In this document: positions 48,196 through 57,817 of the stretch, one piece after another
Numbering within the stretch: the stretch's first letter is position 1
Layout of the letters: each line of letters starts with the position of its first letter
DNA from: Pogostemon cablin
Taxonomy: Eukaryota; Streptophyta; Magnoliopsida; Lamiales; Lamiaceae
Assembly: GCA_023678885.1 (NCBI GenBank)
Contig: CM042983.1
Coordinates: forward strand, 25,898,279 to 25,962,278
DNA: 64,000 nucleotides
Direction: 5' to 3'
The notes under the pieces: model-generated
Database searches by the model: none
Told to the model about the DNA's origin: nothing
What the model saw: only the letters and a program-made list of their open reading frames with translations
Translations under genes and position numbers: made by a program

Positions 48196-49203
48196 ATTTC
48201 TACTCGTTTGAGTCTGTAAAGGATTTAAAACGATAAATTGAATATGTTTATGTATGTTAATGGAATAGTTAATGGTTTAACTATATACATGTTTTATATA
48301 TTATATGTGATGGTTCATATATAATAGTATGTCGGCAAGTTATGATTGGCTCCCTCATACGAGCAATTGCCTCTGGCTCAGTGGGAGCGCAGAGATGAGA
48401 TTACGATAATTAATGTAATCGGGATAGATTTCACCACGAATCTAATCCAACTTGTTGTATAGCTAAATCGACGGAGATCTTATACCTTGGAGGGAGGATA
48501 CCCGAGTTAAGTGTATGGGACACACTTGAACTCTGATTTACACGATGTCTAAATTAAATGAAATACGACATACACTTTCTTGGAAGGAAGTTAAAGACAT
48601 TGTGACATGTGTTTTAGGAAAACGACATGCGCCAAGTTGACCCCAATAGGATTGAGAAAATAATCCCTATTTTCTCAAAAGTATGAGTCCTTATCTAGTG
48701 GTTACCCTTATGACTTTTTACTATATTCTAAGTCTTCACTTTGGTGTTGCTACTTTAGCATGCTACCAAAAGAGCTATGGTTAATAACGGCGATGCGGTA
48801 CATGTCTAGGAAAGCAGCTATAGTGGGAGACTGTAGATACTTAGTAAGATGGGAAGAACGTCTTAATTTAACATATACTATTGTGATTCATTGACTAGTC
48901 AATCAAACAGGGTCTTGATTATGAATACATAGTTATTTTGCAAAAAGGGTTGAATATACTCTGACAAATTCAGGGATTGAAAAAGAGATATGTCAACTTA
49001 TGTTAAATGTTCAAGAGTTCTGGGGTATAGCGAGCTTGTTGAGTTTCATTGATAAACTGGTTGAGTTGCTATATATCTCTAACAAGTGTATAGCGATTAA
49101 AACTCATATCTCGTGGGTCACACGATGTATTAATCTGTGCGAGAATATGATTCATGAAGAAAATGAGTCAGGTGATTTTTTGACTTCATATGTGAGTGGG
49201 AGA
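48196..49203 (+). other. long 3' untranslated region of copia E
   Basis: One kb between the RNase H end and the 3' LTR without a conserved frame. Words resembling the polypurine tract occur at about 48379 (CAGTGGGAGCGC) and 48823 (TAGTGGGAGAC) as well as at the true site (GAGTGGGAGA, about 49194). Confidence 0.6.
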
Positions 49204-49673
49204 TGTAAATAATAATTTATTTACTATTTTATTTTTCCACATATGATGTGTGGATAAGGAAAGAGAGAGAGAGTTAATTAACGGTAGTTCTCAACTCCCA
49301 TGTTCTGGGATTATAAACACTGCGCCATGCAGTTGTCAGAAGAATACGCTGAATCAAGTGAGGCGCATGTGTTACAGAACGCTGAAACATTCATGTTCGC
49401 GACAGAACGAAAAACGCAAGAGTGCGCTTCCTCTCTAGTTTTCTCCCAGAAATCACAACACAAATCCAGTCATCATATACTGCAGATTAATACACATTCG
49501 TGAAACACAATCTACAACCCCGTGTTGTATGGTTTGATCCATGAGATCACAGTTTATCAAGCGTGAGTACCAATCGGTTCTTAAAGACGTTCCAGTTAAT
49601 TCTTCCGCTGTAACGAAAACTCTTCGGTGAGAGGTATGGATTCTCTCTATGCATGATCGTGAGTTTTCCAACA
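49204..49673 (+). repeat. 3' LTR of copia E
   Basis: Ends TTTTCCAACA before TSD TATAA (49674-49678); 470 bp. Confidence 0.94.
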
Positions 49674-49770
49674 TATAAGAAGACCAGCAGCAGCAAGCAA
49701 TAACACCAAGAAACATGCAGATCGTTCCGAAAGATCTCCTGCAGCTATAGGCAAGTGAGGCTTGTTTACC
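49674..49770 (-). pseudogene. HST: HST pseudogene exon 4, first half
   Basis: Encodes VNKPHLPIAAGDLSERSACF followed by a hydrophobic run (LVLLLAAAGLLI), matching the family stretch after the first Asp-rich motif. The acceptor AACTGCAG is at 49771-49778. It is cut by copia E at 49673; the TSD TATAA sits on the break. Confidence 0.9.
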
Positions 49771-49858
49771 CTGCAGTTGGATTGATGCAAAAGAGTGTCA
49801 TCAAATGCAACCAAGTTATAAACTCTATGAACAGGAATCATATATCATGATGGCTTAC

Positions 49859-50005
49859 TTGTTAATACCAATATCATATATCTGATTAATACACACTATA
49901 TAACCATTTGCACAGATGAGTGCTACACCCCTAGAAAGTGCTTTCAACAATAATGACCACCTTATTGTATCTGGATTCTCAATTACAACTCAGGCTAATA
50001 GAGAA
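49859..50005 (-). pseudogene. HST: HST pseudogene exon 3 with premature stop
   Basis: Encodes ENPDTIRWSLLLKALSRGVA and LICANGYIVCINQIYDIGIN, the first substrate-binding Asp-rich region of homogentisate prenyltransferases. Donor GTAAGC (49858-49853), acceptor TTTACAG (50006-50012); 147 nt with phases that fit both neighbours. TGA at 49990-49992 interrupts the frame five codons into the exon, at a position where the family has Arg. Asp residues in the motif are partly replaced by Gly and Asn. Confidence 0.9.
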
Positions 50006-50012
50006 CTGTAAA

Positions 50013-50480
50013 CCAAATAGCAAACTACATCAACTTTTTAGCAATAGAATTTACCAAATTCAATCTACTGGTAATTACAAACGGATTGCCAAGAAAAGTT
50101 ATATTTTTATTTTAGCAATGGAATTTCAATGGATACCATCTCTTTGTCTACTTAAATTGTATATTTTGAATACCAACTAATATTTTGAATACTAACTAAT
50201 CACATAATATCCTTTTATATTTTTATGAAAGGAATCATTATATAAATTGCCAACGAAATTATTATCAACTGATTACCAAAAAAATTATTTACTAACAGAA
50301 TTGAATTTTCGTTGCTAAAAATTTACCAACCACCACTTTACAAACGAATTTCATTGTTAATCCTTTAGTAACCAATTGAACAATGAAATTAAAATTTTTA
50401 CTAAAGAAATATTCCCGTTGCTAAAAAACAATTTTTTTTAAGTTTCTCCGGAGAATAAAAAATTGGACATTGAAGCAGTT
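50013..50480 (-). repeat. HST intron 2 with CACTA-like repeat DNA
   Basis: The intron between exons 2 and 3. About 50030-50440 is filled with words such as TTTTTAGCAA, TTACCAACGAAA and ACGGGAATATT in both orientations, as seen in subterminal regions of plant CACTA-derived repeats. Clean termini and a TSD are not visible. Confidence 0.4.
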
Positions 50481-50486
50481 GCTCAC

Positions 50487-50613
50487 GCAGATGCTAATGT
50501 CGTCACATGTATGGTGTGGGGTCTTAGAAATCTCTATAATACATCTCTGGACTGATAAGCCTTATTCAGCAATGGAGCAGCTTTTAGAGCTTTGGTGTAA
50601 ACCACATTGATGA
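50487..50613 (-). pseudogene. HST: HST pseudogene exon 2 with premature stop
   Basis: Encodes KAAPLLNKAYQSRDVL, a stop (TAG 50534-50536) and RFLRPHTIHVTTLAS. The block aligns without gaps with the family segment ending in FLRPHTIRGT; the stop stands where the family has Trp. Donor GTGAGC at 50486-50481. The 5' boundary is uncertain: acceptors at 50613 (CACAG) and 50589 (CAAAG) are both possible. Confidence 0.85.
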
Positions 50614-50784
50614 CTGTGTTTATCTTGATGTGCTATGATGAACTGTTGATTAGTGTGAAATAGGTAGTGTCATCAGCATGTACATAATCATGAAACCAGA
50701 CAACTAGTTGGGGTGGAAATGATCATAAAAAAAGATTACAAAATTAAACACCAACAGACAACTTAATATGCATGTTATGCTTAC

Positions 50785-50949
50785 AGAGGATGTTGGTGGC
50801 ACCAGAAATGGTGTGTTCCGTTTCCGAGACGATAAGGGGCGTGTTGAGGAGGGACATTTGACATTTACGAAGAGTATTGAAGAAGAAGAGAAGGAGTTAG
50901 AGAAGTGGACGTGTGAAGGCAGGAGAGAGGATAAAACTGAAAGTTCCAT
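50785..50949 (-). pseudogene. HST: HST pseudogene exon 1 (plastid transit peptide)
   Basis: The ATG at 50949 is in good context (CAACCATGG). It starts MELSVLSSLLPSHVHFSNSF and runs for 55 codons rich in Ser, Arg and hydroxylated residues with few acidic ones, as expected of a chloroplast transit peptide. MELS is also the start I recall for known HST proteins. Donor GTAAGC at 50784-50779. Joining to exon 2 needs either a shifted acceptor or a missing small exon. Confidence 0.7.
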
Positions 50950-51659
50950 GGTTGAGAGTTGAAGGTGAAGATAAAGATTAGCATCTGTGGTGATGGCAAC
51001 ATGACAGAGTCTAAGTCTAAATTCCTCAAGTTGTACCAAAAGGAATGATGCCATTAGTGATCCCATACTTTATTAATGAAAAGCTGCAGTTGCTCCAAAG
51101 GCAGCTAGAATACACATGCATTTGTTATAAGTGTTTATTTCATGTTTTATACTGTTAGAGATTCCATTTGGTTGAATTATAAGTGTCACAATCTCCACTA
51201 TTTCATGTTTTACATTGTTGTTTTGGTATGTAGCTATATTTTTTTGTTAATATACATGAAGTAGTTAAAAGCATTCTGTAATTATGTTTTCCACATATTT
51301 GGAGGCAATGAAAGCTGCACAACAAATTAATCTCAATATAAATTTGTTTAGGAAAAGAATTGCATAATATTATTTCATGAAATATAAATGAAAAATGACA
51401 ATCTGTTTATAATGAAAGTGATAACGTTTTATAGCAAAAGTAATAACTAATTTAAAAATATATATAGTCTCACGTGACACGATCTCACGCAATACATGCC
51501 GATGTGTTTTATCATTACATTATTGTTATCCATTGTGTTTCTTAATTATATGGTATGTTTGAAGTTTGACCCTTTCAATGTTTTCTTTTAATGTTGGGTG
51601 TGGGCCCATTTAAATATATTAATAATCCCTTAATATTATGTGTGTGTCCATTCGAACAT
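50950..51659 (-). other. upstream region of the HST pseudogene
   Basis: About 700 bases upstream of the first exon, AT-rich. No TATA box can be placed with confidence and no other gene is seen. Confidence 0.4.
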
Positions 51660-51668
51660 ATTAATTAT

Positions 51669-52334
51669 GGGACCAGTTATTTGCACCCCAAAATTACTAA
51701 ACGTACCCCATAAATATTTAAATTGACATAATTATACTTATAAATTTTATTTTATTCGGTTGCTGCAATCGAACAGATAAGATATAATAATTCTTTATTC
51801 TGTTCGGTTGCTACAACCGAATGGTTATCCTTATAAAATTTATATCTGTTTGGTTACAATAACCGAATAGTTAAAGAATTCTTATATCTTCGATTGCAGC
51901 ATCCGAACATAACAAATAATTCATTCATCTTATATGTTCGGTTACAGCAACCGAACAGAACTAGATTTGTGATTTTTTTTTAATTCATATATATGCAAAT
52001 AGATAAGATAACAGATAAGTTTCATGACATCGATAAGATAACAAATAAGTTTCATGACATTATATATGAATTAAAAAAATAACAAATCTTGTTCTTTTCG
52101 GTTGCTGCAACCGAACATATAAGATGAATGAATTCTTTGTTCTGTTCGGATGCTGCAATCGAACATATAATAGATGAATTCTTTGTTCTGTTCGATTGTT
52201 GCAACCGAACAGTTTGTTAGATGACTGTTCTGTTGCAACAACCGAACATATATAAATTTTTTAAGGGTAATTATGTCAATTTAAATATTTTTGGGGTACG
52301 TTCAGTAATTCTAGGGGTGCAAATAGCCGCTCCC
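51669..52334 (+). mobile_element. Mutator-like palindromic MITE with hairpin array
   Basis: Long terminal inverted repeats: left GGGACCAGTTATTTGCACC, right reversed GGGAGCGGCTATTTGCACC, extending through ACGTACCCC and AAATTGACATAATTA. The 9-bp TSD ATTAATTAT is perfect (51660-51668 and 52335-52343). The length of the inverted repeats and the 9-bp TSD indicate a Mutator-like element. The inside carries nine copies of a short palindrome and is itself roughly symmetric about 52030. No protein is encoded. Confidence 0.87.
51750..52250. repeat. nine-copy array of TTCGGTTGCTGCAACCGAA hairpins
   Basis: The palindrome TTCGGTTG-CTG-CAACCGAA or variants occurs nine times, spaced about 40-60 bases apart except across the centre, five in the left arm and four in the right. 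Both halves of individual copies vary. A 30-bp tandem duplication (GATAAGATAACAGATAAG...) at about 51998-52058 marks the centre. Confidence 0.9.
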
Positions 52335-52376
52335 ATTAATTATTATGTGTAAATCTTATTTACCGAAAAAAATATA

Positions 52377-52643
52377 ATCCCTCCGTCCCAAATTCAAGTT
52401 CACGTTTACTGTAGATACGGAGTTTAAGAAAAGTCACTTTTTGACTTACTTTTGAGGGTAGTATGGTACTTTTGGGTAATAAATAAATGATAATTATGTG
52501 TGTTAAAAAGATGATGACAAATTTGAAATTAAAGTATGTTAGAGGGATATTAGTTTATTGCTTTTTCCTTTTATGGAAGTGTGAAGTTGAATTTGGGACG
52601 GACCAAAACGGAAAGTGTGAAGTTGAAGTTGGGACGGAGGGAA
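52377..52643 (+). mobile_element. Stowaway MITE, subfamily c
   Basis: ATCCCTCCGTCCCAAATTC to TTGGGACGGAGGGAA with TA duplications. Related to copies at 54460 and 54964. Confidence 0.85.
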
Positions 52644-52840
52644 TATATAGTAGTATACTTATTTTGAGAAAAGAAAAAGAAAACAAAAAAAATTGTTGAT
52701 ACGGCTCGAGTATGTTTTCAATCAATCACATAATTATCAAAATGTCCAATTTTAGTTCCGTGTATGTTAAACGATTTTGTAATTTTAAGTTTTGAATTCA
52801 TAGTTTCATACCTTTTGCATTTTGAATAAAAAAATATGTA

Positions 52841-53073
52841 CTCCCTCCGTCCCAATATTTACATTTCTATTTTGCGCGTCTCATTTCAATGTTTACGTTT
52901 TCTTTTTTGGAGTATGGAACCCACCTAAAACAATTAATATATGATCCAACACTAATACGCATACCTACTTTACATTAAATATTATATTTTTTCAACCACT
53001 ATCTATTAAAATATTATACTTCTTAATTAACGTGCAAAAAGTAAACGTAAACATTAAAACGAGACTGAGGGAG
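52841..53073 (+). mobile_element. Stowaway MITE
   Basis: CTCCCTCCGTCCCAATATTT to a decayed right end (GAGACTGAGGGAG), with TA at both sides (52839, 53074). Confidence 0.8.
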
Positions 53074-53081
53074 TAGTATTT

Positions 53082-53270
53082 ATTCTCTCCATCCCATTCA
53101 CAAGTCACCATTTAGTTTTTCACGTAAATTTAAGAGTATTATTATTTTATGTATTTTGAATAATTATATTAATAATGAACGGTGGACCATATATGATCCT
53201 TTTATTAAAAGGAAAAAATAAAAACCTTTGAAGGGACATTTCAATAAGACAAAGAGAATAGTTATTTTGG
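53082..53270 (+). mobile_element. degenerate Stowaway MITE
   Basis: ATTCTCTCCATCCCATTCAC on the left and GACAAAGAGAATAG on the right form a weak inverted repeat. The boundaries are approximate. Confidence 0.4.
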
Positions 53271-53325
53271 TTGCTTATTACTCTCTCTATCCCAGAATTG
53301 ATCTAATATACCCACTTATATAGTA

Positions 53326-53552
53326 CTCCCTTCGTCCCACATCAAGGGTCTCTTTTTTCCATTTTGCTCGTCTCATCCAAAGGGTCTTCTTTCCTTTTTT
53401 ACACACATGGGACTCACTCATTCCTTCTAATACAATTAAAACATGGGGTCCATACTCCCACTAATACAACTACCCACTACACATTAAATAATAATACTCC
53501 TTAATTCACGTGCCAAAAAATAAAAACTACCATTGACATGGAACGGAGAGAG
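53326..53552 (+). mobile_element. Stowaway MITE
   Basis: CTCCCTTCGTCCCACATC to CATGGAACGGAGAGAG, flanked by TA (53324, 53553). Confidence 0.8.
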
Positions 53553-53633
53553 TAAGTTAGTAATAATAGGATCCATATTTAAAAATTGGTCACATAAATA
53601 ACCCGGTTGACACATCATTCTCCAAAATCATTA

Positions 53634-53924
53634 CTCCCTCCGTCCCTGGTATTTTTACCCGTTTGTACGGGCACGGAGATTAAGACGTTTTATTTTTTTA
53701 ATATATAATGTAAGAGAAAGTAGGGATAAATTAGTAATTTAAAAAGAAAAAGTGAATAAAGTTATTGAGAATGATGAATAAAGTGTAAAAAGGTAATTAA
53801 AGTTGTTGGGATTGTAAAAAGTAGGTAATAAAATATTATGTATTTTTGCCAAAAATGGAATGGGTAAAAATACGTGGGACACCCCAAAATGGAAAGTGGG
53901 TAAAAATACGTGGGACGGAGGAAG
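53634..53924 (-). mobile_element. Stowaway MITE, subfamily a
   Basis: CTCCCTCCGTCCCTGG to CGTGGGACGGAGGAAG, flanked by TA. Nearly the same sequence as 55423-55712 and the reverse complement of 22925-23215. Confidence 0.9.
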
Positions 53925-54457
53925 TATTACGTTTTTCCTATGTCTACCCTAGCTCTCTTCCTCCGTCTTCAACTTCAACACCTCCTACGTCTTCAACGCC
54001 TCCTCCGTCACCTTCACTGTTTCGGCCCTGCCTCCGCCTCACTCCGACTCGTCGGCAATGCTTTCTCCCCGACTTTGACCTCACTCTGCTCTTGCCTCTA
54101 GCTTTCTCCTCCTTCATTTCTTCCCAATTTCAATTTGTTCATCTTTTAATGTTTTTCACAATGCATTTCCAAATCTCTTCTGAATTGCAATAGATTTGAT
54201 TTTCGTAATTTCTATGTTTATTTATTTCACAGTAAAGGAAGGTAGAAAGTTGCGTGGATCTCCTATTCATAAAGGAAGAGTTTAAAAAGGAAGATAGAGA
54301 CTAGGCGGATCTGATATTCATAAAGGAAGATTGAAACTCAGGCACGGAATATAAAATTTTCATAGAATCTCAAAATCATGGAAATTTTTAAGATTTAGTT
54401 TGATTTAACTCAATTTTTTTTTTTATCATCGACTGTATTAATTTTTATTTATTAATG
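53925..54457. other. spacer with CT-rich stretch and short duplication
   Basis: 53930-54110 is CT-rich with triplet-like TCCTCCGTC runs and an open plus-strand frame of low complexity, probably not coding. At about 54240-54345 the phrase ATTCATAAAGGAAGA occurs twice within an imperfect duplication of about 70 bp. No gene is recognised. Confidence 0.4.
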
Positions 54458-54459
54458 TA

Positions 54460-54732
54460 CTCCCTCCGTCCCATTTTCATCTTCATATTTACAGTATACA
54501 CGCAAATTAAGAAAAAACACTTTTTGAGTAACTTTTGGGGATAGTTTGGTATTTTTGGGTAATAAATAAATGATAAAGTATGTTATGTGTGTTAAAAAGG
54601 TGATGGCAATTTTTAAATTAAAGTATATGAGAGGGATATTAGTTATGTACCTTTTCCTTGTATGGAAATATAAAGTTGAAATTGGGACGGACCAAAACAG
54701 AAAGTGTGAAGTTGAAGTTGGGACGGAGGGAG
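54460..54732 (+). mobile_element. Stowaway MITE, subfamily c
   Basis: CTCCCTCCGTCCCATTTTC to GTTGGGACGGAGGGAG with TA duplications. Confidence 0.9.
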
Positions 54733-54963
54733 TATATTTTTGTCTTCATAAATGTATAGTTTGATCAGATTTTGTTCTATCAATCAACTGTTATCTTCAT
54801 AAATGTATATGTGGTAAAAATATTGATACAAAATATTAGTATTAATAAAATGATACATTTATTAAGAATAAGATGTACATTAGTGAAGTTTAATTTATAC
54901 AATTAGTTATTAAAAATATGTCATGCGCATTAATTAATAAATACATTTATTTTGTGGAATGTA

Positions 54964-55227
54964 CTCCCTCCGTCCCAAAATTGACTGCACTGTTACTATA
55001 GATACGAAGTTTAAGAAATGTTGACTTTTTAGGGGTATTATGGTATTTTTAGGTAATAAATAAATTATAAAGTATGTTATGTGTGTTAGGTGAGTGTGGT
55101 AAAATCGTAATTAAAATGAACTTTTAGGGATGGGGATTGATGTGATATTTCCTTTTTTGGAAAAGTGCAATCTATTTTGAGATGGATAAATGTGGAAAGT
55201 GTTCAATCAATTTTGGGACGGAGGGAG
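54964..55227 (+). mobile_element. Stowaway MITE, subfamily c
   Basis: CTCCCTCCGTCCCAAAATTG to CAATTTTGGGACGGAGGGAG; TA at 54962 and 55228. Confidence 0.92.
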
Positions 55228-55422
55228 TATATATTAGCAAATAAAAGCTTATACAGTCACTAATAAAAAAACTAAAAAATATTTAATAAATTTATATTCA
55301 AAATTAATAAATAAATTAAAGAGAAAAATGTTATACATTTATTTTAAATAATATATACACTAAAAGAACTCAAAAATATTTTATTCAAAATTAATAAATA
55401 CATTAAAAAGTAAAATATTATA

Positions 55423-55712
55423 CTCCCTCCGTCCCGGGTATTTTTACCCGTTTGTACGGGCACGGAGATTAAGACGTTTTATTTTTTTAATATATAATGT
55501 AAGAAAAAGTAGGGATAAATTAATAATTTAAAAAGAAAAGTGAATAAAGTTATTGAGAATGATGAATAAAGTGTAAAAAAGTAATTAAAATTGTTGGGAT
55601 TGTAAAAAGTAGGTAATAAAATAATATGTATTTTTGCCAAAAATGGAATGAGTAAAAATACGTGGGACACCCCAAAATGGAAAGTGGGTAAAAATACGTG
55701 GGACGGAGGGAG
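55423..55712 (-). mobile_element. Stowaway MITE, subfamily a
   Basis: CTCCCTCCGTCCCGGG to CGTGGGACGGAGGGAG; TA at 55421 and 55713. Close to 53634-53924. Confidence 0.92.
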
Positions 55713-55879
55713 TATATTTATTTTAAATAACATATACACTTACGTATACAATAGTTAATTAAATAATGTTTCTCCATATATTCTGTTATTTGAAAACACG
55801 ATTATTACATTTACATATATCTTTACATCTAGAATATAGAATTATATCCACCCTTGGATATACAGATATGAAGCCATCA

Positions 55880-56035
55880 CTGTAAATAACAAATTGAAGA
55901 AATTTGACGCAACCATTAGATATGTGGAAGATCTCGAACTAACGATGAAACAACCATTGGATCTGCGGAAGATCTCGAATTAACGATTAATGTGGGGAAG
56001 ATCTCGAACATAACTATGAATTTGTAAAAAATCTC
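55880..56035 (+). repeat. GGAAGATCTCGAA short tandem repeat
   Basis: GGAAGATCTCGAACTAACGAT and variants occur at about 55928, 55969 and 55998, with a decayed fourth copy (AAAAATCTCAAATATAAC, about 56025). The unit is about 30-45 bp. Confidence 0.7.
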
Positions 56036-56089
56036 AAATATAACACATCATCTCTGATGTTTGAAGAAAATCATAAGAAAATTTACAAT

Positions 56090-56310
56090 TGGCAAGAAAG
56101 GGAGAGGAAGCGAGAGGTGGAGGCGGGGAGAGAGGTGGAGGAGAGTGAGATAGAGAAGCCCGCGATCCGGTGAAGGAGTGTGGCTGTGGAGGGTAGCGCA
56201 GAATCGCAAAGAGAGAGGGTGAGAGAGAGCAATGAATTCTAAGAGAGGGAGAAGGTGAGAGAGCGCGTAAGATGTAAGATGGCGAGGGTTAGAGAGAGAA
56301 AATGGAGGAG
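56090..56310. repeat. GA-rich polypurine tract
   Basis: About 220 bases strongly biased to G and A on the plus strand (GGGAGAGGAAGCGAGAGG and similar). The matching CT-rich minus-strand open frame is low-complexity and is not taken as a gene. Confidence 0.7.
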
Positions 56311-56338
56311 TTAATGACCATGAGCTCAATTTCATATA

Positions 56339-56602
56339 CTCTCTCCGTCCCATTAAACTTGTGATATTTTTTTTGGGCACGGAGATTAAGGAGTATAATA
56401 TTTTATTATAAAGTGAAGTGAGAGAAATAATATTTAATATGTAGTGGGTATGTGTATTAGTGGTGTGTGTGAAGTGTGTGTGGGCCAATGTGAATATATT
56501 AATATTTTTTGTGTGGGTCTCATATGCTTTAAAAGGAATGTAACAACTTCTATGGGACAACCCAGAAAGGAAAATATCGCAACTTCTGTGGGATGGAGGG
56601 AG
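56339..56602 (-). mobile_element. Stowaway MITE, subfamily b
   Basis: CTCTCTCCGTCCCATTAAAC to GTGGGATGGAGGGAG, flanked by TA; the same subfamily as the one in the HST splice donor (24536-24797), in opposite orientation. Confidence 0.88.
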
Positions 56603-56694
56603 TATATTTTTTGAGTTATGAGTTAAATTTAACCCAATTGTGCCTTAACAGGGTATAGTAGACTTTGCCCTCTATCCCGTAAGATTATTCACTA

Positions 56695-56788
56695 CTCCCT
56701 CGGTTCCCGGTCAAACTGCACCGTTTGACTGCATAAAGCTCTCACAAAAGTTACAGTAAACGGTGCAATATTGGCGGGACGGAGGGAG
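56695..56788 (+). mobile_element. short Stowaway MITE (94 bp)
   Basis: CTCCCTCGGTTCCCGG to GGCGGGACGGAGGGAG with TA at 56693 and 56789; little more than the two inverted termini. Confidence 0.8.
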
Positions 56789-57090
56789 TATTTCTTAATT
56801 GAATCATTTCACATATATAATTGTTTATCCAAAAAAGGAAATAATTATCATTTTAATCTAATACCTTAAAATATACATCTTATATATACTAATTATGAAT
56901 ATAATGTTATATATAATTTTTTTTAAAATAGGCTAATTATCTTGTACACCCGAGTGCACTGTGTACCCACGTATACACTAATGAGTAAAATGTATGCACT
57001 TTGTTAGAAAATTTTGTTAATTTTTTAAATGAAAAATTTGGTGTAAAAAAACTATACAATTATTAAAAAATATGTATACACTATTGAATA

Positions 57091-57383
57091 AAAAATTATA
57101 AAAATATGGTACACGCTTCTACACGGATGCACCGGATATCAACTTTTAAAAATATGATGGGTCGCAATGTGGTTAATTGTTGTATTTCTTATATTTTTCA
57201 TTTTAATATTACATAAATAATAGGCAAATACAAGTGTGCAAAAATTATACAAATATGGTGCACGCTTGTACCCAGTGCACCGAATATTAAAAATATGATG
57301 GTCGCAATGTGGTTAATCATTGTATTTTTTATATATTTATTTTAATATTACATAGTATATAATAGGCAAATACTAATGTGCAC
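57091..57383 (+). repeat. tandem duplication of about 145 bp
   Basis: Two units starting near 57091 and 57238, each with AAATATGGTACACGCTT or its variant, TGGTCGCAATGTGGTTAAT and ATAATAGGCAAATAC. They diverge by substitutions and short indels. Confidence 0.8.
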
Positions 57384-57815
57384 AACTTTTCATGTTCTCT
57401 CTTAATCTCTTCTAATTTTTTAAGTTCTCTTTCTTAATATTTAATTATTTTTGGAATAAATTTAAATTTTTTTATTCAATTCAAATTGATATTAATTGAC
57501 TTTAAGAATGGCAGTATTAATGTATATGATTGTATATATAATTGTATTACTTTTTTTAAAGTAATGTATAAAATAAAAAAATATTAATGAATAAAAAATG
57601 TAATACACTTATTAAAAAATTTATATACTATTAAATTACAAAAAATACAATATCTAATAATGAAAATTAAGAGCAATAGAGGAATGACAGATCTGAAGCA
57701 CAATAAAATCACCAAAGATATTTTTTCAATGTTAATTTCATAGCAAATGTTTTCATTTTGATTACTCTCTTGTATCCACCACTTCAACACATGTATATTA
57801 ATTTACAATAAGTAA
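57384..57815. other. AT-rich spacer
   Basis: No gene or clear repeat. The short minus-strand open frame at 57584-57790 is AT-rich and not supported. Confidence 0.5.
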
Positions 57816-57817
57816 TA

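Larger units (their letters stand above)
30511..49673 (+). mobile_element. Ty1/copia retrotransposon E with nested F, G and H, inside an HST exon
   Basis: LTRs at 30511-30979 and 49204-49673 start TGTAAATAATAATTT and end TTTTCCAACA. The perfect TSD is TATAA (30506-30510 and 49674-49678). PBS follows at 30981 and the polypurine tract GAGTGGGAGA at 49194. Without F (11,352 bp) the element is about 7.8 kb. The LTRs differ at about 13 of 469 positions by eye. It lies in the opposite orientation to the HST gene and splits a coding exon. Confidence 0.95.
22288..50949 (-). pseudogene. HST: homogentisate solanesyltransferase (HST) pseudogene, exons 1-6, TE-exploded
   Basis: Six exon segments on the minus strand encode, in order, pieces of a UbiA-family homogentisate prenyltransferase. 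The best match is HST (PDS2/VTE2-2), the plastid inner-envelope enzyme that joins homogentisate to solanesyl diphosphate for plastoquinone-9. Exons are at 50785-50949, 50487-50613, 49859-50005, 49674-49770 plus 30377-30505 (one exon split by copia E), 24981-25051 and 24801-24893. Exon phases agree across exons 2 to 6. Both Asp-rich prenyltransferase motifs are recognisable (NQIYDIGIN and KDLPDVEGD). Two in-frame stops, the exon-splitting E and a MITE in a splice donor show it is dead. The C-terminal exons are not in the window. Because HST is essential in plants, a functional copy should exist elsewhere. Confidence 0.88.

Noticed and set aside
53846..54193. 115-codon plus-strand frame
   Set aside because: It begins inside a Stowaway end and runs through a CT-rich low-complexity stretch; no domain.
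56048..56560. 170-codon minus-strand frame
   Set aside because: It is the complement of the GA tract plus part of a Stowaway; composition is Ser/Leu/Pro low complexity.
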